Of a stretch of 39,395 bases of DNA, positions 22,825 to 31,820 are shown piece after piece. The notes under the pieces were generated by a model. That model was not told the origin of the DNA. It saw nothing but the letters and a program-made list of their open reading frames with translations, and made no database searches. The translations under genes and the position numbers were made by a program. The stretch is from assembly GCF_905220705.1 (NCBI RefSeq), contig NZ_CAJNAT010000047.1, positions 1 through 39,395 on the forward strand. Direction: 5' to 3'. This DNA is from Paraburkholderia domus (GTDB lineage: Bacteria > Pseudomonadota > Gammaproteobacteria > Burkholderiales > Burkholderiaceae). The number at the start of each line of letters is the position of its first letter. Position 1 is the first letter of the stretch.

Positions 22825-23670
22825 TTATACGTGCAGGCTCTGGTCGCGAAACGGAACACTTTTCACAAACGACGCGAGCAATTGCCTGCGCGACCCGATT
22901 TCGAGTTTCGCGAAAGCGCGCTTCGCGTATGTTTCAACGGATGAAGGCTTGACGCCCATCGACAGCGCGACGGCCTGCGTTGTCATGCCCTGAATGAACG
23001 CTGAGCACACGGCCGCCTCGCGCGACGTCAATTTCGCACGCGATTGCCCAAGCCATTGGGCAAGCAGGCTGTCCGGAATCCCGGCGGTTCCTGCGTCTGT
23101 CGACACGGCGCCTGCCAGCCGCTTATGCAATGCAGCGAGCGGCAAAACAAGGGTAGCAAGGTGCTTCACGACGCTCAATTCCTTAAGGGAAAACGGTGGC
23201 AGCCGCCGTGTGCGGCACACCGACATCCCATACACCACGCCCTGCACGTCACTGCCGACAACGCATTCGTCGTGAATGTCACCGATGTCGAAGAACGCGC
23301 GCCTGAGCTCGGTGTCGACCCGTTGCGCGGACACCTGGAGTAACTGCACTTCCTTTCCCTGCGTACCCTCTCCGTAGGTAGGGTCGTCGTTTGCATAGCT
23401 GCGGTAATAGAGCTCCATCGTCTGTTGGACCAACCCCGGGTTGCTGCCGTAGCTGCCTATCCAGCCGATGCGCCGCCCAACCGGCGAGCTCTGCTCGTAA
23501 TCGAGATGCAACGCGTCAATGTCGACGAATCGCAGGAGGCCCTCGTACAGCGCGGGGAGAAACTGGGCGGAGCCGACGGCCTCCACGGCGGGACCCAAGG
23601 CTTCAGTCGTGAGGACAAGCTGGCTGAGCAGGATGTCGGCGGAGGGGTGGGCTGTCTTCATGGAATCCAT
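22825..23670 (-). CDS. LuxR-type (GerE HTH) transcriptional regulator
   Basis: A 281-residue regulator. The C-terminal ~65 residues carry the LuxR/GerE HTH (LTSREAAVCSAFIQGM, then TTQAVALSMGVKPSSVETYAKRAFAKLEI and GSRRQL). The N-terminal ~200 residues form a PAS/GAF-like or unclassified sensory region, not a clear autoinducer-binding domain. ATG 23670 was taken; ATG 23661 has GGA closer, and an upstream GTG at 23721 would add 17 residues. It is divergent from the YtcJ-like amidohydrolase gene. The intergenic region contains a 20-bp palindrome of lux-box size, repeated with identical spacing to a -10-like hexamer before potF. It is therefore a likely activator of both genes. The signal sensed is unknown. 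Confidence 0.85.
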   Translation of the reverse strand: MDSMKTAHPSADILLSQLVLTTEALGPAVEAVGSAQFLPALYEGLLRFVDIDALHLDYEQSSPVGRRIGWIGSYGSNPGLVQQTMELYYRSYANDDPTYGEGTQGKEVQLLQVSAQRVDTELRRAFFDIGDIHDECVVGSDVQGVVYGMSVCRTRRLPPFSLKELSVVKHLATLVLPLAALHKRLAGAVSTDAGTAGIPDSLLAQWLGQSRAKLTSREAAVCSAFIQGMTTQAVALSMGVKPSSVETYAKRAFAKLEIGSRRQLLASFVKSVPFRDQSLHV

Positions 23671-23764
23671 TTGTGTCAAAGCACGGCTAATACTAGGTGT
23701 ATCACGACAATAACGCCGCACCTATGCAGGAATGCCCTGTTATGGGCGGATGCATCAGCGTTCT

Positions 23765-23811
23765 TGTCCCGTCTTTCGGGGACAGACGTGCAACGCATCC
23801 ATCGCTAGAGT
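23765..23811 (+). promoter_or_regulatory. LuxR-type box plus -10-like hexamer before the YtcJ-like gene (copy 2)
   Basis: TGTCCC-N8-GGGACA at 23765-23784 is followed by GAC, 18 nt and TAGAGT (23806-23811). Spacing and hexamers match copy 1 at 11574-11620 although the intervening bases differ. It lies 95 bp upstream of the LuxR start and 37 bp (from the hexamer) before the amidohydrolase start. It is proposed as the binding site of the LuxR protein encoded next to it. Confidence 0.7.
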
Positions 23812-23847
23812 CGAAGTGCGATGGATGACTGAATAATGGAGAACGAA

Positions 23848-25503
23848 ATGCTGTCACCGAGGACACACACGCAGCAGGTTCATGATGCACAACGCTACAT
23901 GAACTGCACATTGCACAACGGCGTGGTGTACACCGGTGGTGCAAACCCGCACTGCGTCGACTCTATCGCCATCCGGGAGGGGCGCATTGCGTGGGCCGGC
24001 CGGTATTCGGATTGTCCTGGCGTGTTCAGGGACCACGAGGCGATCGACCTGCGCGGCCGTATGATCGTCCCGTCGTTTACCGATTCTCACGCTCACCCCG
24101 TGGAAGGTTTTCAGTTGATCTGCGATGCGGATCTCGGCACGGCGGATTCGTTTGAAGCCATTGCGCAGGGGGTGCGCCGCTGCGCACGCGAGCATCCTGA
24201 GCGGAGCTGGGTCATGGCCGGCAATGTATCGCTCGAAGCCATGGGATCGAAGCTTAACCGCGAGACACTGGACACGTTCGTTGCGGACCGTCCGCTGATG
24301 TTGATCGGCCACGACGTCCACTCGGGTTGCGTGAACAGCGCTGCACTGCGTGCGCTGGGCGTCGATGCCGCGACACCCGACCCCGAAGGTGGCATCTACG
24401 AGCGCGATGGGGACGGGCAGCCCACTGGCGTGGTGCACGAGGCGGCGCTGTACTCGATGTTTCGTCATCTGCCGCAAATGGGTCCGGCCGAATCGGCGCT
24501 AGCGTTCAGAAAAGCGCAGCAGCAGGCGCATCGGTTCGGTATTACGGGGTGGTTCGAAGCCATGGCCGGGCAACGGCTCGTGGAGGCCTATGCGAACGCG
24601 CGCGATGCCGGAGAATTGAAAGCAAACGTGAGCCTCGGCTTGCTGGTGTCGCCGAACCTGCCGCTCGGTGCGCAGATCGACAAGCTCTGCGAATGGCGGG
24701 CGGCCTACGACGGTGGCCGTCTGCGGCTGCATACCGCGAAGATCTTCATTGACGGCGTGATCGAAAGCCATACCGCCGCACTGCTTGAACCCTACGCGGA
24801 CGTCATGCACGCCGGCGATGCACACTGGACCCCGCGACAGTTGCGCGAGGCCGTGTTCACCGCCGACGCCGAAGGCTTCGACCTGCACTTCCACACGATT
24901 GGCGATCGTGCCGTACGCATGGCGCTCGACGCGCTCGACGCGCTGAAACGCGAGCGCCCCAGTCGTGACCGTCGCCCGCAACTTGCGCACGTTCAGATGA
25001 TCGATGAGGCCGATGTCGCGCGGTTCGCGCAAGTCGGTGCGATCGCCTCGGTTCAGGGTGTCTGGGCCGATATTTCGCCGGACCTGCTGGGCCTTTACAG
25101 GCAACGTCTCGGCGATGCGCGCATTGCTCGCCAATATGTGTTCGGCGATCTGGTTCGGGCCGGCGCAAGGCTTTCGGGCGGCTCGGACTGGTCCGTCTCG
25201 ACGCAAAATCCGATGGTCGCGATGGAGCATGCGGTGCGCCGCGCGCGTGCTGGCCAGCCAGACGCGCCCGTGTTTCTCCCGGAGCAGCGCGTCAGCCTCG
25301 ATGTGATGATGCAGGCGTACACCCATCATTCCGCATTCAGTCTGCGTTTCGACGATCAGGCCGGGCACATCGCACCCGGCCGCCTCGCGTCGCTCGCGGT
25401 GCTGTCGCATGACCTCCGCGCGGTGGAATCGCATCGGCTGGCGGAGGTGGATGTGGAGCTGACCCTGTTCGAGGGCGAGGCAGTGTATGGCGGTCTCGAT
25501 TGA
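23848..25503 (+). CDS. YtcJ-like metal-dependent amidohydrolase
   Basis: A 551-residue amidohydrolase of the YtcJ/exoenzyme-regulatory type. An N-terminal composite beta-sandwich (TLHNGVVYTGG, SIAIREGRIAWAG, DLRGRMIVPSFTDSHAHP) leads to the first metal motif, HAH, in the TIM barrel. Later barrel motifs include KIFIDGVIESHTAALLEPY, LHFHTIGDRAVRMALDAL, LAHVQMIDEADVARF and SGGSDWSVSTQNPMVAMEHAVRR. The terminal strand region (HIAPGRLASLAVLSHD) closes the sandwich. It should hydrolyse an amide or related C-N bond; the substrate is unknown. ATG 23848 was chosen over 23836 because GGAG sits six bases upstream. It is divergent from the LuxR gene with a LuxR-type box before it; no further gene follows on this strand until 34201. 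Confidence 0.88.
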   Translation: MLSPRTHTQQVHDAQRYMNCTLHNGVVYTGGANPHCVDSIAIREGRIAWAGRYSDCPGVFRDHEAIDLRGRMIVPSFTDSHAHPVEGFQLICDADLGTADSFEAIAQGVRRCAREHPERSWVMAGNVSLEAMGSKLNRETLDTFVADRPLMLIGHDVHSGCVNSAALRALGVDAATPDPEGGIYERDGDGQPTGVVHEAALYSMFRHLPQMGPAESALAFRKAQQQAHRFGITGWFEAMAGQRLVEAYANARDAGELKANVSLGLLVSPNLPLGAQIDKLCEWRAAYDGGRLRLHTAKIFIDGVIESHTAALLEPYADVMHAGDAHWTPRQLREAVFTADAEGFDLHFHTIGDRAVRMALDALDALKRERPSRDRRPQLAHVQMIDEADVARFAQVGAIASVQGVWADISPDLLGLYRQRLGDARIARQYVFGDLVRAGARLSGGSDWSVSTQNPMVAMEHAVRRARAGQPDAPVFLPEQRVSLDVMMQAYTHHSAFSLRFDDQAGHIAPGRLASLAVLSHDLRAVESHRLAEVDVELTLFEGEAVYGGLD

Positions 25504-25577
25504 GCTTCCGGTGCTTACCGCAGGTGGAGGACCACGACGGATGCAAGCGGCAAACATCCGACGATGGACTCGGCCGC

Positions 25578-25599
25578 GCAAGCCATCGCGGCGGCTTGC
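25578..25599. terminator. Hairpin between convergent amidohydrolase and MFS genes
   Basis: GCAAGCC-N8-GGCTTGC forms a perfect 7-bp stem, flanked by further complementary GC bases. It lies 75 bp after the amidohydrolase stop and 42 bp from the convergent MFS stop. It is a possible bidirectional terminator without clear T tracts. Confidence 0.45.
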
Positions 25600-25640
25600 T
25601 GCCGCGCGGCGTTGCGAGCAGAAGCCCATCATGCAGCCGG

Positions 25641-26966
25641 CTATTTCAGTCTGCGGCCCAACGTCTCTCGCACCATTGCCAGACCGATCAGCGACAACAG
25701 CCCGCATCCGATGATGTAATACGCGGGTGCATTGGCGTTGTGGGTCAAATGAATCAGCAGCGTAGAAGAAAACTGGGCAAAACTGCCGAACACCACGATC
25801 GCCGCGTAATAGCTGAAGGACAGGCCCGTGGCGCGGAGCCGCTGAGGCAGCACTTCGCTCACCAGCACGAGGGTTGACGGCGAGGTCATTGCCATCGGCA
25901 CGGCTAGACAGGTTGCCACTGCCAGGAGGCAGGGCAACGAAGGATGGTTATTCAGGAAGGCGAAAGCCGGATAGATCATGATCAGTAGTGCCACGCGTGA
26001 CCACCAGACAACAGTGCGGCGGCCGCAGCGATCGCTGAGCCAACCCGATAGCGGGGAGAGAAGCATGAGCACGAGCGAGCCGACGAAACCGGCCCAGATC
26101 GACTGGGACAGTGGAATGTGCAGTTGGATCGCGGCGTAATTGGGCAGATAGAACACGACCACGTGCACGGCGGACGCGAGACCGATCATCAGAAGCACGC
26201 TTGCCAGTAATTCGCGCCAATGCTCTTTCACCAGCTGCCGATGGGTGTCGGCATCACGCTCTCCCCACTTCTTCGGTACGAGCGTTTCGTCAAGGCGACT
26301 GCGAATCATCACGCTGACAGGGATCACGAGAGCGCCGATCACGAACGCCATCCGCCAGCCCCATGAGCCTAGCGCGGACGGTGTGAGAACATTGGTCAAC
26401 GACAGCGCAACGAGTGCGGCAAAGACCGCCGCGAGCCCCTGGCTGAATGGCTGCCAGCTCGTATAGAAGCCACGCGACTTCTCATCTGCGTACTCGAGCA
26501 GCATGGCGCTCGCCGGCCCCATTTCGCCGCCGATCGCAAAGCCCTGAAGGAGACGGGCAACCGTCATCAGGATTGGCGCGAACAGGCCGATCTGCGCGTA
26601 TGTCGGCGTCAACACGAGAAGCGCTGCGCTGATGGCCATCAACCACAGCGTGAGTATCACCGCGGGCTTGCGTCCAACCCGATCCGCGTAAGCGCCGATC
26701 ACCAGTCCGCCGATCGGCCGCATCACGTAACCAAGGCCGAATGCGGCGAACGACAGCAATAGCTGGCCGTACCGGTCGTTGACAGGGAAATACATCGGTC
26801 CGATAAGCGTGGCGAAAAAGTTGTACACAACGGAGTCGTACAGCTCCAGACCGCTGCCGATTGTAATCGCGGCGATCGTCCCCGGTTTGGAGAGTGGCCG
26901 GGATACGGATCGGCTCGAAGCGCCTGGACGTGCTGGCGCATGAGAGGCGCTGCGTTGGTTGGACAT
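25641..26966 (-). CDS. MFS transporter, metabolite:H+ symporter (MHS) type
   Basis: A 441-residue inner-membrane carrier with 12 predicted helices. MHS-type signatures are present: TIAAITIGSGLELYDSVVYNFFA at the first helix, RPIGGLVIGAYADRVGRKPAVI (the A-like loop with RPIGG and D-RVGRK) and RLLQGFAIGGEMGPASAMLLEYA. Such carriers import organic acids with protons. ATG 26966 was selected because AGGAGA lies 5 bp upstream on the minus strand; the frame is open to 27134 without similarity. It is downstream of the indolepyruvate-oxidoreductase-like gene on the same strand, separated by 177 bp, and may be the uptake step of the same catabolic unit. Confidence 0.9.
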   Translation of the reverse strand: MSNQRSASHAPARPGASSRSVSRPLSKPGTIAAITIGSGLELYDSVVYNFFATLIGPMYFPVNDRYGQLLLSFAAFGLGYVMRPIGGLVIGAYADRVGRKPAVILTLWLMAISAALLVLTPTYAQIGLFAPILMTVARLLQGFAIGGEMGPASAMLLEYADEKSRGFYTSWQPFSQGLAAVFAALVALSLTNVLTPSALGSWGWRMAFVIGALVIPVSVMIRSRLDETLVPKKWGERDADTHRQLVKEHWRELLASVLLMIGLASAVHVVVFYLPNYAAIQLHIPLSQSIWAGFVGSLVLMLLSPLSGWLSDRCGRRTVVWWSRVALLIMIYPAFAFLNNHPSLPCLLAVATCLAVPMAMTSPSTLVLVSEVLPQRLRATGLSFSYYAAIVVFGSFAQFSSTLLIHLTHNANAPAYYIIGCGLLSLIGLAMVRETLGRRLK

Positions 26967-27143
26967 CGATGTCTCCTGAATTGTCTGGCGGCGCCAGTGT
27001 TTGCCCGCTCTTTGGCGGATTGGAACGGTAATGCGGTACGGCGTGTGCGGCTCGTGCTGTGGTGCGAGACCGCTCGTTTCCTTCGTCGTGCCGGCCCGGT
27101 CGAGCCTCGAAACGGTTTCACCCGGCCGGGCCACGTTGCTGTG

Positions 27144-30100
27144 TCACCGGGTCATCCGATCGAGGACATCATGCTGCTGGTTTTGAGCCTGCGAAACCGG
27201 ATCGCGCCATCGCTGCATGAGTTGCTCCCACCGTACGCGCGCCGCAGCGAGATTGCGCGCCTTGATGTGACCGTATCCTCGAATTCCTTCCGGCACGCTG
27301 GCAATTTCGAGCGCAACGGTAAGATTGTCTTCAGAGAGACCCTTCAGCACTTCCTCGATGCACGCACGGTATTCGCTGATGAGTCGACGCTCCGTGCGAC
27401 GTTCCTCTGTACGGCCGAACGGGTCGAACGGGGTGCCGCGCAGCACTTTTAATGCAGCAAGCCCACGGAAGGCCGGGCGAACCCAGGACCCGAACGGACG
27501 CTTGATGGGTTCACCGTTCGCGTTGCGTTTGGCGAAGAGCGGCGGTGCCAGGTGATGCACGAGGCGGACGTCGCCCTCGAACATCGTTCCTATGCTTGAG
27601 GTGAACGCGGCGTCTGTGTGCAGGCGCGCAACTTCATACTCGTCCTTGTACGCCATCAGCTTGAACAGGTAACGTGCCACCGTTTCGGTCAGGCGATGGC
27701 TGCCGAATCGCGATTCCGCGGCGCGCACCTGATCAACGAACGCTTCATAGCGAACGGCGTATGACTGGCTCTGGTATTGCGTGAGAAATGTGGCACGCTT
27801 GCTGATGAGTTGGTCGAGCGATGGCTTTTTTGTGATCTGGATCACCTGCGCATTGGCGTCGCGTACCGGCACGCTCGCGAGGTCGTGCGCGCAGTGCCGT
27901 CCCCATTCGAAGGCCGCCTTGTTGTTTTCGACCTGTACACCGTTCAGTTCGATTGCGCGCATCAGCGATTCGCGCGTCAGCGGCACACGGCCCTTTTGCC
28001 ACGCATACCCGAGCAGCATCAGATTGGAGTAGATCGACTGTCCGAACAATTGTGTTGCGGTCAGTTCGGCATCGAAAACGCCCATTTGTCCGGGCGCGAC
28101 GCCACGGGTGATCGCCGCCATGGCCTCGTCGCCGGGCGCTTTCCAGTCAGGATTGCGCACGAACGCGGCGGTCGAGGTGACGTGGCTGTTGAGCACAACG
28201 AAGGTCCGCCCAGGCTGCATCATCGAGAGCGTGGACTTTTGCGAACCGACGACCATATCGCAGGCAAGCACCAAGTCCGCCATCGCCACATCGACCCGCG
28301 CAGCATGCAGGGCGTCGTCCTGATCCGAAATCTGGATGTGGCTCCAGGTCGCGCCACCCATTTGAGCCATGCCGGTCGCGTCTTGCGTGATTACGCTCTT
28401 GCCTTCGAGATGCGCGGCCATGCCGAGCACCTGGCCGATCGTGACAATCCCGGTGCCACCCACGCCTGCCACCACGATACGGCGCGCGATGGCGGCATCG
28501 GGCAGTTGCGGTTCCGGTAGTGGTTGCATGTCGGCGAGCGTCACCTTGCGCACGGCTTCAGGCTTCCGAAGCCGTGCGCCTTCGACCGTGACGAAGCTCG
28601 GGCAGAAGCCCTTCACGCACGAAAAGTCTTTGTTGCAGGTGTTCTGATTGATCTGCCGCTTGCGCCCAAACTCGGTTTCGAGCGGCTGGACCGCAACACA
28701 GTTGCTCTCCACGCCGCAATCGCCGCACCCTTCGCACACCAGTTCGTTGATGACCACATGCTTGTCGGGTTCGGGCATCGTGCCGCGCTTGCGCTCCCGG
28801 CGTTTTTTCGTGGCGCACATCTGGTCATAAATGATGACCGTGGCGCCGGGAACGTCCCGCAGTTCGCGCTGGACAGCGTCGAGTTCGTCGCGATGGCGTA
28901 CGATCACGCCCGTTGCCAAGCCGCTCGCCCCGGCATATTTGTCAGGATCGTCCGTCACCACGACGATGCGTTTGGCGCCCTCGGCCGCCAATTCGCAGGT
29001 CATGGCAGGCACGTCGAGTTGGCCGTCGACGGGCTGGCCGCCAGTCATCGCAACTGCGCCGTTGAACAGAACCTTGTACGTGATGTTCACGCCTGCATGG
29101 ATCGATTGGCGGATGGCAAGCAGGCCAGAATGGTTGTAAGTGCCGTCGCCGATGTTCGCGAACATGTGGTTGCGACGGCTGAACGATGCCTGCCCCATCC
29201 ATGCAACGCCTTCGCCGCCCATCTGGGACCATGAAGTGGTGGAGCGGTCCATCCAGGTCACCATGCCGTGGCATCCGATACCCGCTGTGGCTTGCGAACC
29301 CTCAGGCACGCGGGTGCTCGTGTTGTGCGGGCAACCCGGGCAGAACCAGGGTTTCCGTTCGGAATCTCCCGTGACCAGACTGACTGCGCACTCTCTGGCA
29401 TCGATTTCCGCGAGGCGGCGATCCATGCGCGCCGCGATATCCGCTGGCACGCCGAACCGCTTCAGGCGAGCCGCAATTGCCTTCGCGATCTGCGCGGGGG
29501 AAAGATCCGCCTTCGCGCGTAACAGCCAGTCCTCGCCCGGCGCGCGATGGCTCCATTCGCCGCCGGGATAGTCCGCGCCGGCTTCATGGTATTTGCCGAC
29601 AATGACGGGGCGTGCGTCGGCGGGGTAATGGTAGAGCTCATCCTTCAACTGCTGTTCCACGAGCGGGCGCTTCTCTTCGACCACGAGGATTTCGCGCAGA
29701 CCGCGCGCGAATTCCCGGACGCTCGTGGGTTCGAGCGGCCACACGACGCTGATCTTGTGCAACCGGATGCCGAGTGCGCGGCATTGCGCGTCGTCGAGAC
29801 CGAGGTCGAGCAGCGCCTGGCGCGTATCGCTATACGCCTTGCCGCTCGCGACGATCCCGAAACGGTCATTGGGTCCTTCGATGACGTTGTGGTTCAGGCG
29901 ATTCGCGCGGATGTAGGCAAGCGCGGCAGGCCACTTGTACTCCATCATGCGCGCCTCCTGCACGAGCGGATCGTCCGGCCAGCGAATATGCATGCCTCCT
30001 TGCGGAATCGCGAAGTCGTTCGGAATCACTGTCTGAATGCGGTGGGCATCCGCGAGCACGGAAGACGCTGCTTCGACGACTTCCTGCACCGTCTTCATGC

Positions 30101-30725
30101 CGGCCCAAAGACCACTGTAGCGGCTCATCGCGAACGCGTGCACGCCGAGGTCAAGAATGTCCTGCACGTTGGCGGGAAAGAATACCGGCAGGCCGCAAGC
30201 GATGAAAGTGTGGTCGCTCTGATGCGCGAGCGTGCTGCTTTTCGACACGTGATCGTCACCTGCCAGCGCGATCACGCCGCCAAGCGGCGCAGTGCCCGCA
30301 AGGTTTGCATGCTTGAGCGCATCGGCACTCCGATCGACGCCCGGGCCTTTGCCGTACCAGATGCCGAACACACCGTCGTACTTTTTGCTGGGCGCGTCGA
30401 ACTCCAGTTGCTGCGAGCCCCACACCGCCGTGACACCGAGTTCTTCGTTGACGCCGGGTTTGAATACGACATGCTGCTCTGCCAGAAGTTTTTTCGCCTG
30501 CCAGAGTGCCTGGTCGTAGCCGCCGAGGGGTGAGCCGCGGTAGCCCGAGATGAACGCCGCGGTCTTGTGCCCGGCCTGCTCATCGCGCCGGTGTTGCATG
30601 AGCGGCAGGCGCACGAGTGCATGCGTGCCGTTCATGAAGGCACGCCCCGTTTCCAGCGTGTACTTGTCGTCGAGCGTGACGACTTCCATGGCCTTACGGG
30701 TCGCTGCTGTAAGAGGGGCATTCAT
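27144..30725 (-). CDS. Indolepyruvate:ferredoxin oxidoreductase-family protein (fused alpha/beta/gamma-like)
   Basis: A 1193-residue fused 2-oxoacid:acceptor oxidoreductase, the usual length of the single-chain proteobacterial form. Residues ~25-440 hold the pyrimidine-binding transketolase-like domain (AAFISGYRGSPLGGYDQALW). The TPP/Mg domain follows, with Cys462 and Cys465 in CPGCPHNTS and GIGCHGM, ANIGDGTYNHSG. Ferredoxin-like cysteines cluster at 664-676 (CEGCGDCGVESNC) and 697-708 (CNKDFSCVKGFCP). The C-terminal gamma-type domain begins with VVAGVGGTGIVTIGQVLG. It oxidatively decarboxylates an aryl or branched 2-oxo acid to acyl-CoA, passing electrons to an unknown carrier. It lies 81 bp downstream of the Ldh_2 gene on the same strand, which could supply a 2-oxo acid. 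No strong Shine-Dalgarno is seen at ATG 30725. Confidence 0.9.
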   Translation of the reverse strand: MNAPLTAATRKAMEVVTLDDKYTLETGRAFMNGTHALVRLPLMQHRRDEQAGHKTAAFISGYRGSPLGGYDQALWQAKKLLAEQHVVFKPGVNEELGVTAVWGSQQLEFDAPSKKYDGVFGIWYGKGPGVDRSADALKHANLAGTAPLGGVIALAGDDHVSKSSTLAHQSDHTFIACGLPVFFPANVQDILDLGVHAFAMSRYSGLWAGMKTVQEVVEAASSVLADAHRIQTVIPNDFAIPQGGMHIRWPDDPLVQEARMMEYKWPAALAYIRANRLNHNVIEGPNDRFGIVASGKAYSDTRQALLDLGLDDAQCRALGIRLHKISVVWPLEPTSVREFARGLREILVVEEKRPLVEQQLKDELYHYPADARPVIVGKYHEAGADYPGGEWSHRAPGEDWLLRAKADLSPAQIAKAIAARLKRFGVPADIAARMDRRLAEIDARECAVSLVTGDSERKPWFCPGCPHNTSTRVPEGSQATAGIGCHGMVTWMDRSTTSWSQMGGEGVAWMGQASFSRRNHMFANIGDGTYNHSGLLAIRQSIHAGVNITYKVLFNGAVAMTGGQPVDGQLDVPAMTCELAAEGAKRIVVVTDDPDKYAGASGLATGVIVRHRDELDAVQRELRDVPGATVIIYDQMCATKKRRERKRGTMPEPDKHVVINELVCEGCGDCGVESNCVAVQPLETEFGRKRQINQNTCNKDFSCVKGFCPSFVTVEGARLRKPEAVRKVTLADMQPLPEPQLPDAAIARRIVVAGVGGTGIVTIGQVLGMAAHLEGKSVITQDATGMAQMGGATWSHIQISDQDDALHAARVDVAMADLVLACDMVVGSQKSTLSMMQPGRTFVVLNSHVTSTAAFVRNPDWKAPGDEAMAAITRGVAPGQMGVFDAELTATQLFGQSIYSNLMLLGYAWQKGRVPLTRESLMRAIELNGVQVENNKAAFEWGRHCAHDLASVPVRDANAQVIQITKKPSLDQLISKRATFLTQYQSQSYAVRYEAFVDQVRAAESRFGSHRLTETVARYLFKLMAYKDEYEVARLHTDAAFTSSIGTMFEGDVRLVHHLAPPLFAKRNANGEPIKRPFGSWVRPAFRGLAALKVLRGTPFDPFGRTEERRTERRLISEYRACIEEVLKGLSEDNLTVALEIASVPEGIRGYGHIKARNLAAARVRWEQLMQRWRDPVSQAQNQQHDVLDRMTR

Positions 30726-30806
30726 ATGAAAGTGTCTCGTCGATATTTGTAATAAGGATGGCTAAATGGTTGGGCTGGTTCGGCGCAATGCCGGAGCGTG
30801 TGGTCC

Positions 30807-31820
30807 CTACCCTGGAAAGCTCACGCGTAAGCGATCACCAAGGGCGCGCAGTTCCTGGGCGATGGACACGGGCAATGCCACACCTTCCTGTCGTGCTTGT
30901 CGCTCCCGCGCGTCGCCGCGCTCTCCCGGCAGCCGCGCGCCGTCGCCACCTGCTGCACGGTACACCTCGGTCCAGTCGTTCATGTAATCGCCAAATGCCG
31001 GCTGCTCGGCGTATTGTTCCGGCCGTACGAGCCATAGAAACGCTCCTTGCATCGCAGCGCGGCGCTGCGGGGCGGGCGCAGGGGCTGCCGCCGTCAACGC
31101 ACCCGCCAGGCATTCGACCATCATGGCGATGCCGATCCCCTTATGCCCGCCCATAGGGAGCAGCGAGCCACCGAGTGCGCGCTTCGCATCGGTTGTCGGT
31201 TGACCTTCGGCGTCGAGCGCCCAGCCCTCCGGAATCGGCTCGCCGTCGCGTGCGGCAAGAAGGATGTGTCCACGCGCAGCGACGCTGCAGGCCACGTCGA
31301 ACACGATCGGCGCGTGCCCAGGCCGCGGGCAGCCGAACGCAATCGGATTGTGTCCGATGGCCGCCCCGCGGAATCCCTCCATCGCGAGCGCGGGCGGTGT
31401 GTGCTGGCCCATCATGCCGAAGGCGCCGCCCTCGGCAGCGAGCAGCGTGTGGATGCCCAGCGCGCCCAGATGGCCGCATGCCTCTATGACAATCAGTACG
31501 GAGGCGCTCGTCTTCAGCGCGTCGAGCCCGAGCCGAACCGCGTGCGGACCCGCCAACTGGCCCATCGCGCCGTCCGCATCGACCACGATGCCGCCGGCGA
31601 ACGCCCTGCTCGTGATCGTGGGCCGCGGATTGAATGCGTCCGACTGGAGCCGCTCGACGTAGGACGCAAGGCGTGTCATGCCGTGCGTACTGTAGCCGCG
31701 CAGTTCACTGCGAACCAGCAGCGATGCGGCTTCGGCGGCCTGTGCGGGTGGCACATTACACGTTTCGAAGACCCTGGACGTCCAGCTTTCGAGGGCATCG
31801 GGAAGCAGGCGAGCACTCAT
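30807..31820 (-). CDS. Ldh_2-family (malate/L-lactate/sulfolactate-type) NAD(P) dehydrogenase
   Basis: A 337-residue dehydrogenase of the PF02615 family. Diagnostic blocks are RGYSTHGMTRLASYVERL (catalytic His in STHG), VVDADGAMGQLAGPHAV, ACGHLGALGIH (usually N-H-x-G in relatives), FGMMGQHTPPALA, IGHNPIAFGCPRPG, and the late GGSLLPMGGHKGIGIAMMVECLAGAL. These enzymes interconvert 2-hydroxy and 2-oxo acids such as malate, ureidoglycolate, sulfolactate or 2,3-diketogulonate, using NAD(P) in an unusual fold. The start overlaps the GntR stop by 4 bp (ATGA), so it is translated as part of the UxaA-GntR operon. Its pairing with UxaA-family subunits resembles sulfolactate loci (SuyAB with ComC/SlcC), but substrate identity is not established. 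Confidence 0.88.
   Translation of the reverse strand: MSARLLPDALESWTSRVFETCNVPPAQAAEAASLLVRSELRGYSTHGMTRLASYVERLQSDAFNPRPTITSRAFAGGIVVDADGAMGQLAGPHAVRLGLDALKTSASVLIVIEACGHLGALGIHTLLAAEGGAFGMMGQHTPPALAMEGFRGAAIGHNPIAFGCPRPGHAPIVFDVACSVAARGHILLAARDGEPIPEGWALDAEGQPTTDAKRALGGSLLPMGGHKGIGIAMMVECLAGALTAAAPAPAPQRRAAMQGAFLWLVRPEQYAEQPAFGDYMNDWTEVYRAAGGDGARLPGERGDARERQARQEGVALPVSIAQELRALGDRLRVSFPG

Noticed and set aside
22825..23670. Quorum-sensing LuxR receptor
   Set aside because: The C-terminal HTH is LuxR-type, but I could not recognise an acyl-homoserine-lactone-binding domain and no LuxI-like synthase gene is nearby.
24499..25707. 402-codon open frame antisense to the YtcJ-like gene
   Set aside because: The opposite strand has all amidohydrolase motifs in order; this frame has none.
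29547..30533. 328-codon plus-strand frame inside the indolepyruvate oxidoreductase-like gene
   Set aside because: It is antisense to conserved thiamine-enzyme sequence and has shadow-frame composition.
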